Shown: positions 1 to 7,363 of the stretch, piece by piece
Numbering within the stretch: the stretch's first letter is position 1
How the letters are laid out: every line of letters starts with the position of its first letter
Source of the DNA: Acidobacteriaceae bacterium
GTDB taxonomy: Bacteria; Acidobacteriota; Terriglobia; Terriglobales; Acidobacteriaceae
Length of the DNA stretch: 9,521 nucleotides
Assembly (NCBI GenBank): GCA_003132825.1
Contig: PKYX01000484.1
Span: 1,156 to 10,676 of the forward strand
Reading direction: 5' to 3'
Translations under genes and position numbers: made by a program
The notes under the pieces: model-generated
Seen by the model: only the letters and a program-made list of their open reading frames with translations
Databases searched by the model: none
What the model was told of the DNA's origin: nothing

Positions 1-357
1 TTCTTCTTGCAGTTGCCAGTGAAACAGATAGGGGTCGGCAAAGCGTTCCTTGAGGAATCCGAGCCCGGGAATCACGCTCGACCAGCCCCACCCCTGATGC
101 GCGACTTCGAGGACATCGATCTGCAAAACGTCGCCCGGCTCGGCTCCGTCCACGAAAATGGGGCCCGTGAGCGCATGGATTCGTCCCCGGTCGATGCCCA
201 CGTACTCCGCCACCGTCATGCCTGGCCGTACCTGCGAACCGCTGGCGTCGAGACACTGCAGATGCACGATGTCGCCAGGAGCGATGTGCAGGCGGGGCTG
301 CAAAGAGCGGTTCCAGCGGGAATGTGTAGGTTCGGCGGAGATGTTCTGTTCGGCCAT
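1..357 (-). CDS. Acetamidase/formamidase family protein, N-terminal part (cut by the left edge)
   Basis: This is the first 119 residues of an FmdA/AmdA-type amidase. The family hydrolyses short amides such as formamide or acetamide to the acid plus ammonia in the cytoplasm. I translated the minus strand from the ATG at 357, and the frame stays open to base 1. Visible family features are the early PGD segment (about residues 27-29), HALTGPIFVDGAEPGDVLQI at about residues 61-80, and the GWGWSSVIPGLGFL stretch at about 89-102. These match the conserved N-terminal half of the family, whose full length is usually about 300 residues or more, so most of the gene lies outside the window. A good ribosome site (AGGA) lies 6 bases upstream of the ATG. 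The gene starts 7 bp after the RidA stop, so the two are very likely co-transcribed. The exact substrate cannot be told from this part. Confidence 0.87.
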   Translation of the reverse strand, partial: MAEQNISAEPTHSRWNRSLQPRLHIAPGDIVHLQCLDASGSQVRPGMTVAEYVGIDRGRIHALTGPIFVDGAEPGDVLQIDVLEVAHQGWGWSSVIPGLGFLKERFADPYLFHWQLQEE

Positions 358-364
358 TCGAGTC

Positions 365-823
365 CTAAACTTCAACCGCCATTTGCACTTCGACGAGCGC
401 GTTGCGCGGCAGGGCAGAAACACCGACAGCGGCGCGCACGTGATGCCCGGACTCGCCGAAAATCTCGAGCAACAGATCCGACGCTCCGTTCATGATCTTG
501 GGCGAATCCGCAAACCCCGCCACGGCATTCACGTAACCGTTGACACTGAGGATGCTTTTCACTCGATCGAGCGAACCGAGGTGGCTCTTGAGTACGGCCA
601 ATTGCGTCAGCACACATGCGCGTGCCGCAGCGTAGCCCTGCTCAATCGTGCGATCCAGACCCGCAGTTCCGGTGATCACGCCCTCGGAATTCGTCGAAAC
701 GACGCCCGAAAGGTAGACGATTTGTCCAAGGGTCTTCGCCCCCACGTACCGGCCACCGGGCGCCGCCGCTGCGGGTAGAACAATACCCAGTTGCTGCAGC
801 CGTGCTTCCCTTTCGCCCGCCAT
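365..823 (-). CDS. RidA family protein (YjgF/YER057c/UK114 superfamily)
   Basis: This 152-residue cytoplasmic protein belongs to the RidA superfamily. Its founding members hydrolyse reactive enamine/imine intermediates; other subgroups have unclear roles. The sequence follows the subgroup I know as YjgF_like_1 (cd02199). Signs are LGIVLPAAAAPGGRYV at residues 12-27, IVYLSGVV at 35-42, NGASDLLLEIFGESG at 112-126, and the C-terminal HVRAAVGVSALPRNALVEVQ. R130 sits where the substrate carboxylate-binding arginine of RidA proteins is expected. I chose the ATG at 823 because conserved sequence begins just after it. An upstream in-frame TTG at 847 adds eight residues of unlikely sequence (DGGDGKK) that overlap a GGAGG ribosome site about 12 bases before the ATG. 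It is the promoter-proximal gene of a pair with the downstream amidase, and is divergent from the cytochrome gene at 927. Confidence 0.9.
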   Translation of the reverse strand: MAGEREARLQQLGIVLPAAAAPGGRYVGAKTLGQIVYLSGVVSTNSEGVITGTAGLDRTIEQGYAAARACVLTQLAVLKSHLGSLDRVKSILSVNGYVNAVAGFADSPKIMNGASDLLLEIFGESGHHVRAAVGVSALPRNALVEVQMAVEV

Positions 824-926
824 TTTCTTACCGTCGCCTCCGTCCAATGGCCAAAATTCAATCTAGCACACCGCCAAGAATGCCGGATTCCAACGAGCCG
901 GCGATGTGGGTGCGCTAACATAGTCT

Positions 927-1838
927 ATGCGCAAAAGCCCCCCCTTCAGTCTGCTGGCTGTGATGACGATTCTTCTCTTGCCGGCTTTGGTGCCGCCCTC
1001 CGCCTCAGAACTCAAGGCCGCAAGCTCGTCCGACCTTGTGGTTCGATGGCAGGCTTCGCGCTCGTCGCCCCTGGATCTTGAAGTAAGCGGCGATCTCGTG
1101 GGACTGCCTGCGGGAACAACGCGCTACCTCACGCGCGCGGAGCTCGTCAGTTTGCCACTCGTCACTCAGGTGGTGACCGATGACGCCAACTTTTCCGGCC
1201 CAACCGAAGTCAGCGGAGTGCCGCTCGAGGAACTCCTCCGGCATTTGGCTCGGGCGCCAGAGTCGGACATGGTGATCGCGATATGCGATGACCGATACCG
1301 AGCTCACTATTTGCAAGCCTACGTTGCCACCCATCATCCCCTGCTTGTGATCAAGATCAATGGCCAGGCGCCAGAGGGCTGGCCGAAGGATGCCGAAGGT
1401 TCCGATATGGGACCCTACGTGATCTCGCATGTCAAGTTTTCGCCCAGCTTTCGGATCTTCTCGCACCAGGACGAGCCGCAGGTCCCTTGGGGCATCGTGC
1501 GGCTGGAATTCCGCAGCGAGAAGGTTGTCCTTGCCGCGATTGCGCCGCGTGGTCCACACCCCACCGAGGCGCTGGTGCAAGCCGGATACCGCATCGCGCA
1601 ACAGAATTGTTTCCGCTGCCATAACATGCACGATGAAGGCGGGCAAAAATCGGGCCGTCCCTGGCAAGTGCTTTCGGCATGGGCCGCGGCTGCGCCCGAC
1701 TATTTTGCCGCCTACGTACGGAATCCGCAGGCCAAGAACCCTCGCGCGCAGATGCCGGGCAATCCCGGCTATGACGATGCGACGATCCGTGCCCTCACTG
1801 CCTGTTTTCAGACCTTCTCGCCCGAGGAGAAACCATGA
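927..1838 (+). CDS. Exported sulfite-oxidase-fold domain fused to cytochrome c
   Basis: This 303-residue protein starts with a signal peptide (basic RK, hydrophobic stretch at about 8-24, likely cleavage after PSASE or nearby), so it acts in the periplasm. Residues about 50-195 resemble the oxidoreductase molybdopterin-binding (SUOX-like) fold: an SGDLVGLP-type strand, LTRAELVSLP, a VSGVPLEELL segment, and AICDDRYRAHY with C120. I see no clear molybdenum-cofactor site, so this part may be structural or redox-inactive. Residues about 212-299 form a class I cytochrome c domain: C228-F-R-C231-H232 binds haem covalently and M276 in QMPGNP is the likely sixth ligand. An in-frame TAG directly before the ATG fixes the start region, but there is no clear ribosome site. 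The stop overlaps the next gene's start (ATGA), implying translational coupling. An electron-transfer role is inferred; the donor and acceptor are unknown. Confidence 0.85.
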   Translation: MRKSPPFSLLAVMTILLLPALVPPSASELKAASSSDLVVRWQASRSSPLDLEVSGDLVGLPAGTTRYLTRAELVSLPLVTQVVTDDANFSGPTEVSGVPLEELLRHLARAPESDMVIAICDDRYRAHYLQAYVATHHPLLVIKINGQAPEGWPKDAEGSDMGPYVISHVKFSPSFRIFSHQDEPQVPWGIVRLEFRSEKVVLAAIAPRGPHPTEALVQAGYRIAQQNCFRCHNMHDEGGQKSGRPWQVLSAWAAAAPDYFAAYVRNPQAKNPRAQMPGNPGYDDATIRALTACFQTFSPEEKP

Positions 1839-2332
1839 CGCTGCGCACCACCAAGCTGTTACTGGTTTTCGCCGTGGCCGTTTTCTATTCGCTGCTGGTG
1901 TTGAACAACACGACAGACTACAACTCCAACTTTCAGTTTGTACGTCATGTCATGATGATGGATTCGACCTTCCCGGACAATCGCGGGATGTGGCGCGCTC
2001 TGAACCAACCCGCATGGCACACTGCGTTTTATGTTTCCATCATCGCTTGGGAAGCCTTGACCATGCTGCTCTGCTGGTGGGGCGGGCTGCGGCTGGCAGG
2101 TAGGTTGCGAGGACCGGCGACCGCTTTCAACCAGGCGAAGAACGTTTCCATCGTCGCGTTAGCTCTGGCTTTGCTGATGTGGCTGGTGGCGTTTCTGAGT
2201 GTCGGGGCAGAGTGGTTTCTCATGTGGCAATCGAAAATGTGGAATGGTCGGGACGAAGCCTTTCGCATGTTTACGGTGATAGGAATCGTGCTGATATTGC
2301 TGATGCAGCCGGACAGTGACAGCCAACCTTAG
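1835..2332 (+). CDS. DUF2165 family small integral membrane protein
   Basis: This 165-residue inner-membrane protein has four predicted helices at about residues 6-23, 64-85, 104-125 and 143-157. The pattern NNTTDYNSNFQFVRHVMMMDSTF after helix 1 and WHTAFYVSIIAWEAL at helix 2, plus WFLMWQSKMWNG between helices 3 and 4, match the family annotated as a predicted small integral membrane protein (DUF2165). No biochemical function is established for the family. An AGGAG ribosome site lies at 1825-1829, 5 bases before the ATG, and the start codon overlaps the stop of the cytochrome fusion gene by 4 bp. It may anchor or accept electrons from the upstream cytochrome protein, but that is inferred from gene order only. 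There are no CxxCH motifs or obvious quinone-site signatures. Confidence 0.88.
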   Translation: MTLRTTKLLLVFAVAVFYSLLVLNNTTDYNSNFQFVRHVMMMDSTFPDNRGMWRALNQPAWHTAFYVSIIAWEALTMLLCWWGGLRLAGRLRGPATAFNQAKNVSIVALALALLMWLVAFLSVGAEWFLMWQSKMWNGRDEAFRMFTVIGIVLILLMQPDSDSQP

Positions 2333-2705
2333 CTCAGAGTTTCAGCCAGCGACCTGCACTTGCTCGGCGGGTCGGAAGTTGCGACAAACTTGCGGGCGCG
2401 CATAGTACATGTGTCCCATGCTCGGTTTCGATGGACAGCGTACGCTCCCGAGTGGTTCGCGCGACCTCTCTCGATGTGTCGTTGCAGGCCCGCCCACAGC
2501 TTTATGAGCTGCTATCGCGTTCTTGATTGTCGCCTTCATGTCGCTTCTCGTCTCGGGAAACCCGTGCTCATGGCTTTGGAGTGCGGATCGTGCCGACATG
2601 AACAATTCCGACCTGCCCGAGGCACCGCCGCTCTGGTCTTTTTCCCCGCACGGAAGTTTTGTCGCGCTTTAGAATCAGCGGGGCCATAGCCGAGAGGTTT
2701 GCTTG
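2333..2705. other. 373-bp region without a supported gene
   Basis: Short open frames exist on both strands, but none has a family-like sequence or a ribosome site that fits. The region holds one copy of the 20-bp repeat at 2401-2420. It also has a T-run at 2639-2643 without a convincing hairpin before it. The right end contains the ribosome site of the next gene (AGAGG at 2693-2697). The left part must contain the end of the DUF2165 transcript, but I found no clear terminator. The region may be decayed mobile-element or gene sequence. Confidence 0.5.
2401..2420 (+). repeat. 20-bp dispersed repeat, copy A
   Basis: The sequence CATAGTACATGTGTCCCATG here is identical to 9269-9288, in the same orientation. 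Three more bases on the left match with one difference (GCG here, GCA there). Further left the two copies keep a weaker resemblance, sharing CGACAA about 20 bases away. The unit is an imperfect palindrome: 7 of its 10 base pairs are symmetric around a central ACATGT-like core. It could be the end of an insertion element or a small mobile repeat, or a protein-binding site. No transposase is nearby. Confidence 0.7.
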
Positions 2706-2863
2706 ATGAGTCCAAGCAGAATGATTCGTAGTAGCGTTTCGATCCTGTTCCTGATGGTTGGCGCAGTCCTGAGCGCACTCCCACAAGTCCAGCAGTCCGC
2801 AGCCCTACCTGCTAACGAGGTCAAAACGGAGGAGGCCAAGTTCTATGCTGATGCCCCCCCTAC
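2706..2863 (+). pseudogene. Signal-peptide portion of the frameshifted secreted protein
   Basis: This stretch encodes a typical signal peptide (residues about 1-25, MSPSRMIRSSVSILFLMVGA) followed by a linker. It has its own good ribosome site (AGAGG at 2693-2697, 8 bases before the ATG at 2706). The frame runs on to 2975 but turns to non-family sequence after the seven-C run at 2854-2860. The matching mature protein continues in another frame from about 2858 to 3643. One extra C, two fewer C, or a -1 ribosome slip on the C run would join the two parts into one protein of about 312 residues. An in-frame TTG at 2703 is directly before the ATG and is not preferred. The lesion may be a sequencing or assembly error, since long C runs are error-prone. 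Confidence 0.75.
2854..2860 (+). other. Seven-C run at the frameshift point
   Basis: Seven consecutive C lie exactly between the frame that carries the signal peptide and the frame that carries the body. In the second frame a TGA at 2849-2851 lies just upstream, so the frame change must fall between about 2852 and 2861, and the C run is the natural site. Adding one C, or a -1 slip here, restores continuous coding (gat gcc ccc ccc tac atg). Confidence 0.8.
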
Positions 2864-3643
2864 ATGGACGAACAGCCGGCCAAGCTCGAGAAGGTGGTGC
2901 ATGAATTGGACAGACTGGAGCCGACTAGCGACCAAGACCAACTCCCCGGTCTTCTTACTAAGACCGGCGCGGTAGCGGACGAATTGCTCCAGACAGTGCC
3001 GAACCTGATTTCCGACGAGGTCATCAGCGAGGCGCAATATGGTAAGGGAAGCAGATCGCAAGGGGACCAAACATTCAACTATCTGATGCTGATTCATCCC
3101 GCGCACGACGGCCGGCTGGTACTTTCAGAGTATCGGACCACCCGTAACGGCGAGTCCGTCCCCCAGGCAGCGGGATCGCCAAATTTCCACGGTTTTCTGT
3201 CGGCGTGGCTTGTGTTCTCTTCCGAGAATCGGGTGGAATCCCGCTTTCGCTATTTGGGACAACAACAAACGGATGGGCACAGCACCTTCGTCATAGGATT
3301 TGCTCAGATCCCCGGCTCGGTTGAGTCTCCGGGGCAAGTCTGGGCTAGCGAGGGTCCAATTCCCTTGCTCCTACAAGGCATCGCTTGGATCGACCAATCC
3401 GACTTCCGCATTGTTCGTCTGCGCACCGACATACTAGCGTCCCAGCCCCAGGTTGAGTTCCAACAACAGACCTCCAAAATCGTGTTTGGCCCCGTTAAAG
3501 TAGCGGACTCGACGTTGTGGTTGCCACAAGCAGTGGATGTCGAAATGCAAGCCAACGGTCAGTACTTACAAGAACAACACCAGTATTCCAATTACTGTTT
3601 GTTCGAGGCGAAAAGCAGGATCATCCTCTCTCCCAACAATTGA
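2864..3643 (+). CDS. Acidobacterial secreted protein of unknown function, main body (frame-disrupted)
   Basis: This 259-residue open frame is the body of a hypothetical protein type I associate with Acidobacteria. Recognisable stretches are LEPTSDQDQLPGLLTKTGAV at about 18-37, then DELLQTVPNLISDE, then ESRFRYLGQQQTDGHSTFVI around 120-145. LLLQGIAWIDQSDFRIVRLR follows, with LWLPQAVDVEMQANGQYL near the end. The beta-strand-rich pattern of the second half suggests a lipoprotein-carrier-like or barrel fold, but this is inference and no function is assigned. The ATG at 2864 has no ribosome site and lacks a signal peptide. The true start is almost certainly the ATG at 2706 in another frame, joined through the seven-C run at 2854-2860. 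It converges on the VWFA gene with a 53-bp gap and no obvious terminator. Confidence 0.8.
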   Translation: MDEQPAKLEKVVHELDRLEPTSDQDQLPGLLTKTGAVADELLQTVPNLISDEVISEAQYGKGSRSQGDQTFNYLMLIHPAHDGRLVLSEYRTTRNGESVPQAAGSPNFHGFLSAWLVFSSENRVESRFRYLGQQQTDGHSTFVIGFAQIPGSVESPGQVWASEGPIPLLLQGIAWIDQSDFRIVRLRTDILASQPQVEFQQQTSKIVFGPVKVADSTLWLPQAVDVEMQANGQYLQEQHQYSNYCLFEAKSRIILSPNN

Positions 3644-3696
3644 ATCCCGCGCCGCGCGTGTCACTTCTCGTCAGCCGGTGAGTGCGAAGGCATGCG

Positions 3697-5532
3697 CTAT
3701 GGAATGGTCACGTTGCGGGACAGAGTTGTCATATGGTGATCCTCGGAGTCCGACACGACTTCGCGAATCCGATAGGTTCCCGGTTGCAGCTGGAAAGTCA
3801 GGCGCATGTCGACTCCGTTTTTCACAAAGCTGGGCACTTGAGCATCGAGGATATTCACCCTGGCCCGCCTCATCTGCGCATTCAGCAGATTCTCCTTTTG
3901 ATCGAACACAGCGAAGATAAAGGTCACTGTGTTGAGATTATGTTCTCCGTCTTTGTGGAAATGAAGGGAGCTACCATCCAGGTGAGCGGACAAGGAAAGC
4001 GCGCGTGTCCCCCCTTGCCCTTCAGCGAGCTTCGTCTCCAAGACAACCGGAAGTTGCGTCATGTCAGTTCTTGAAGTAACCGCCTCCCGAATCTGCTCTT
4101 GCGCCTGAGCGTCGAGATCAGGGCCCCCCACGTCTTTGGCTGCCGTAGACTCTGGCGGGATCTCATTCCCATTCTTGGACGCGAAATACCCACGGCGTGC
4201 CTGGATGCTCATCCCTTGTTCCTTGTCGGTCAGCATGACCTTTAACGCGTGGAACTTGCCGTCGAGTTTTATGTCGGTAGGAGTGAAGGCCAAAATGTAA
4301 TACACAGAAGATCCCGCCAGCGCGTCGAATCCCGCCTTCAGGTCATTGCTGTTGTGAAAGAACTCGCCGCCCGTACCGTAGGCAACGTCCGCCAGCACGC
4401 CAGTGGCAACCAACTCCCGATCCGCGTCCGTGCGGCGCCCGGCTTGGAGCACGAGTGGATTTGTTACAGGAACGTTGTTCCGGGATGCATCGAACTCGCT
4501 CATGAGGACCGCCAAGCCTTTCGGATCCAGCGAACTAATGACGACTTGGGAGCGCAGCGCGCGGTCGATGAGGCGGTCCACTTGAAACAGTTCGGTCTGC
4601 AACAGGAAGCCGGGGGAAACCATGATGACGCTCCGCTGACCGGGCATTTGCGAAGTGTACTTCACTGCACGTTCGAGCCCTTGCAGGTTGGCACGCGCCA
4701 GTCCATCGATTTGGCCGACAATCGTCTGCGCCAAGGTTCGAATCACTGTCGCGAGAAAGGTCGACTGGCCCGGCTGTTCGCCTGCTGACATGGAACCACC
4801 ACCACTTGACCCGGAAGCGCCCCCGGGCGCCACAAGGACGCCGCCGTCACAGGTCGCCGCTTCATTGAGCGCGGATGTCCAGGCATCGCTATTTTGGTTG
4901 TCCGTTTGCGCGATTTCCATCGCCTGATAGTCGGACAGGTCGGGACAATTGCGGGTCCGGGTCACATTGCGTGGGCTGGCGTGAAGCTTGAGCAGAGCCT
5001 CGCGGATCTGCGTAGGGTCGGAGGTAAAGTCGGACAACATTTCTTGCGAGGCGAAGATGGCCACTCGGTCCTGCGGTTGGAGATTGGCAGTCAGGTAGTG
5101 ATCCGCCGCCTCGCGCGCCTGAATCATGTCGGAGTCGGATGTATTCAGATCGTCGAAATAGAAAGCCATAAATCTTCCAGGCATAGCCGGCGGAGGAACA
5201 GCGGCTTGCCCTTGAGCCGCGGCTGATCTAGGGGATTGCGCGGGTGGAGTTTCTACCTCAAACTGCTCGATGGATTGTTCCTTGCCGCGGTCGAAAAGCT
5301 TGAAATCTTCTTTTTTGAGATTTTCGATTGGCTTGCCTCGCGCGTCGCGCACGACCACCCGCACGACAACCAGACTGCTCGTTGTTTTCAATTGGAACGG
5401 GGCTTCGTTCTGGGCACCCGTTGCAGGAGTTACATTGTCGCTCTTTTGGCAGTGTGCTCTAGCTGAACCGAACAAGAATGCGAAAATCGCCACTGGGGCA
5501 GTGGCCATCGAAAAATAGCGGGAACACAGCAT
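3697..5532 (-). CDS. Exported VWFA-related protein (acidobacterial TIGR03436-type)
   Basis: This 611-residue protein has an N-terminal signal peptide (hydrophobic stretch at about 9-22, likely cut after SARA). Residues about 50-95 carry the family opening, TSSLVVVRVVVRDARGKPIENL then KKEDFKLFDRGKEQSIEQF. A von Willebrand A-like core spans about 120-350: FMAFYFDDLNTSDSD (121-135) stands where the metal-binding DxSxS motif would be, so the MIDAS is altered. QRSVIMVSPGFLL at 299-311 is a core strand. An insert at about 195-255 has C196 and C228 and ends in a Gly/Ser-rich linker. The remaining 200 residues look like a beta-rich C-terminal region. VWA domains usually bind protein partners, but the role of this family is unknown. 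GGAGG lies 4 bases before the ATG. The start is 97 bp after araA on the same strand, so read-through is possible. Confidence 0.9.
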   Translation of the reverse strand: MLCSRYFSMATAPVAIFAFLFGSARAHCQKSDNVTPATGAQNEAPFQLKTTSSLVVVRVVVRDARGKPIENLKKEDFKLFDRGKEQSIEQFEVETPPAQSPRSAAAQGQAAVPPPAMPGRFMAFYFDDLNTSDSDMIQAREAADHYLTANLQPQDRVAIFASQEMLSDFTSDPTQIREALLKLHASPRNVTRTRNCPDLSDYQAMEIAQTDNQNSDAWTSALNEAATCDGGVLVAPGGASGSSGGGSMSAGEQPGQSTFLATVIRTLAQTIVGQIDGLARANLQGLERAVKYTSQMPGQRSVIMVSPGFLLQTELFQVDRLIDRALRSQVVISSLDPKGLAVLMSEFDASRNNVPVTNPLVLQAGRRTDADRELVATGVLADVAYGTGGEFFHNSNDLKAGFDALAGSSVYYILAFTPTDIKLDGKFHALKVMLTDKEQGMSIQARRGYFASKNGNEIPPESTAAKDVGGPDLDAQAQEQIREAVTSRTDMTQLPVVLETKLAEGQGGTRALSLSAHLDGSSLHFHKDGEHNLNTVTFIFAVFDQKENLLNAQMRRARVNILDAQVPSFVKNGVDMRLTFQLQPGTYRIREVVSDSEDHHMTTLSRNVTIP

Positions 5533-5629
5533 TCTCCCTCCGACGCAGTGAGTCTCGCAGCGACTAATGCCCTTGACGATTCAGCTGAAGTAGAGGATTT
5601 TCAGAACGGTACGGACCTCGCCGGTGAAC

Positions 5630-7132
5630 TCAAAATCCATTCGCCAGGTGCCAGTACACCTCATTCCACCTCAGCTCCTTCGTGAAATCCGCAAGCTTGG
5701 TATCTCGGTCAATCAGCAGGTATTCCATGCCTGACATATCGGCAAAATTTTCCAGATGCTCAGCGGTCAGTGCAGGGCTGAGGGCGGTGTGATGTGAGCC
5801 GCCCGCGGAGATCCACGCGGTTGCTGCGATTTTCAGGTTGGGTTCGGGTTCCCACACGGCCCGTGCAACGGGCAGCTTCGGGAGAGGATGTTCAGGCTTC
5901 GTGATGTTAACCTGATTCACGATCAACCGGAAACGGTTTCCCATGTCCACCACGGACGCATTCACCGCCTTCCCGGGGGCCGCCGTGAATACCAACCGGA
6001 CAGGATCTTGTTTTCCTCCAATCGAGAGCGGATGGATTTCAGCCGACGGCTTGCTTCCTGCGATCGAAGGGCACACTTCCAGCATGTGTGCACCCAGCAC
6101 CTGGCCACCATCCTTGAGGTGATAGGTATAGTCCTCCATGAATGAGGCTCCGCCCTTTAGGCCGTGGCTCATGACTTTCACGGCACGCACCAGAGCGGCG
6201 GTCTTCCAGTCACCCTCAGCGCCAAAGCCGTAACCATCAGACATCAGCCGTTGAACTGCAATTCCAGGAAGTTGCGTCAAGCCATGCAGATCTTCGAAGG
6301 TATCGGTGAAAGCATGCGAGCCGGTCTCCTGGAGAAAACGCCTTAATCCCACTTCGATTCTCGCGGCATCTCGCAGGGACTGGCGCTTGCATCCTCCGGC
6401 ACGCAACGGTTCCGCAACGGCGTAACTCGTGTCGTAATCCGCGACGAGTTTGTCGATTTCGGCATCCGTCGCTTGCTGCACGCGCTGCACCAGATCTCCG
6501 ATGCCGTAACCGTTCACCGAATAGCGCAGGTTGATCTCCGCATTTACTTTGTTGCCTTCGGTGACCGCGACATTCCGCATGTTGTCGCCGAAACGAGCGA
6601 TCTTCAATTGCCGGGCGTCGTGCCACGCGCAGGCGGCGCGCGCCCAACAGCCCATCTCCTGGTGGACCTGTGCATCCTCCCAGAAGCCGACGATAATTCT
6701 GCGTTTGAGCCGCATGCGAGCTCCGATAAACCCGAACTCGCGGTCGCCGTGTGCCGACTGGTTCAGATTCATGAAGTTCATGTCGATCGTGGACCAGGGC
6801 AGGGGCTCGTTGAACTGGGTGTGCAGATGCATGAGCGGTTTGTCCAGCGATCGCAGACCGGAGATCCACATTCGCGCCGGCGAGAAGGTATGCATCCAGG
6901 TGATCAGTCCGATGCAATTCTTGGAACGGTTGGCGTCCAGAAAAAGCTCATGAATCGAGTCGCTGTTGGTCATTACCGGTTTGAACACGATCTTCACCGG
7001 CACTTGCGAAGATGCGTCCAGCGCCTGCGCAATGGTCGCGCTGTGTTCTGCCACTTTCTGCAGCGTCTCCGGCCCGTAGAGGTGCTGGCTTCCGGTGACA
7101 AACCAGGCTTCCAGATTGCCGAAATCCATCAT
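5630..7132 (-). CDS. araA: L-arabinose isomerase
   Basis: This 500-residue cytoplasmic enzyme converts L-arabinose to L-ribulose, the first step of bacterial arabinose catabolism, and uses Mn2+. It is collinear with E. coli AraA over its whole length. The start [17 protein letters not shown] matches, as do [56 protein letters not shown] and GGSHHT. Metal and catalytic positions are present: E306 in GAEGDWK, E333 in FMEDYTYH, H349 in GAHMLEVCP, and H447/H448 in GGSHHT. Two adjacent ATGs start the frame (7132 and 7129). The first gives exact length match to E. coli, while the AGAGGA site at 7137-7142 sits slightly better for the second. It lies 231 bp after the GH127 gene on the same strand. 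araB and araD are not in the window. Confidence 0.97.
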   Translation of the reverse strand: MMDFGNLEAWFVTGSQHLYGPETLQKVAEHSATIAQALDASSQVPVKIVFKPVMTNSDSIHELFLDANRSKNCIGLITWMHTFSPARMWISGLRSLDKPLMHLHTQFNEPLPWSTIDMNFMNLNQSAHGDREFGFIGARMRLKRRIIVGFWEDAQVHQEMGCWARAACAWHDARQLKIARFGDNMRNVAVTEGNKVNAEINLRYSVNGYGIGDLVQRVQQATDAEIDKLVADYDTSYAVAEPLRAGGCKRQSLRDAARIEVGLRRFLQETGSHAFTDTFEDLHGLTQLPGIAVQRLMSDGYGFGAEGDWKTAALVRAVKVMSHGLKGGASFMEDYTYHLKDGGQVLGAHMLEVCPSIAGSKPSAEIHPLSIGGKQDPVRLVFTAAPGKAVNASVVDMGNRFRLIVNQVNITKPEHPLPKLPVARAVWEPEPNLKIAATAWISAGGSHHTALSPALTAEHLENFADMSGMEYLLIDRDTKLADFTKELRWNEVYWHLANGF

Positions 7133-7363
7133 TCAGTCCTCTTTCTCACGGGACCTTCCGATATTTAGGTTGGAGGGGAAAGTGTCGGCTGCCGCAGCGG
7201 GCCGGTGGTCATGGGGCCAAGATCGCCGGCGCCCGTCGGTCTCCGCAGCGACAGCCGCCGTTGTTGCCATGGAACTAGCGTAACCCCCGCCCCGGCCGCA
7301 CTGAATCCATTCTGCCCTGACTTAAGTCGGCGGCGCGGATAGGAAAACCGACCATTTGGCCGT
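7133..7363 (-). other. Leader region between the GH127 gene and araA
   Basis: This 231-bp gap has no supported gene. It contains a stem-loop at 7201-7230: GCCGGTGGTC and GATCGCCGGC pair over ten positions, with two G-U pairs if read on the plus strand. On the araA-sense strand the same two positions become A-C mismatches, leaving 8 of 10. There is no T-run, so it is not a normal terminator. An AT-rich CTAAATATC stretch lies about 30 bases before the araA start and could belong to a promoter, but I see no matching -35 element. Confidence 0.4.

Noticed and set aside
158..778. 206-codon plus-strand open frame over the RidA and amidase genes
   Set aside because: Both minus-strand genes match known families over the same bases.
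1005..1667. 220-codon minus-strand open frame opposite the cytochrome fusion gene
   Set aside because: The plus strand has a haem motif, signal peptide and coupled downstream gene; the antisense product has no recognisable motif.
2401..2605. Decayed transposase near the copy A repeat
   Set aside because: The open frames on both strands around the repeat show no transposase motif that I recognise, so only the repeat itself is reported.
2620..2645. GC-rich segment followed by a T-run as a terminator
   Set aside because: The bases before the T-run do not form a convincing hairpin.
6473..7168. 231-codon plus-strand open frame opposite araA
   Set aside because: It lies entirely antisense to a clear araA gene; its sequence shows no family features and it is explained by GC-rich codon bias.
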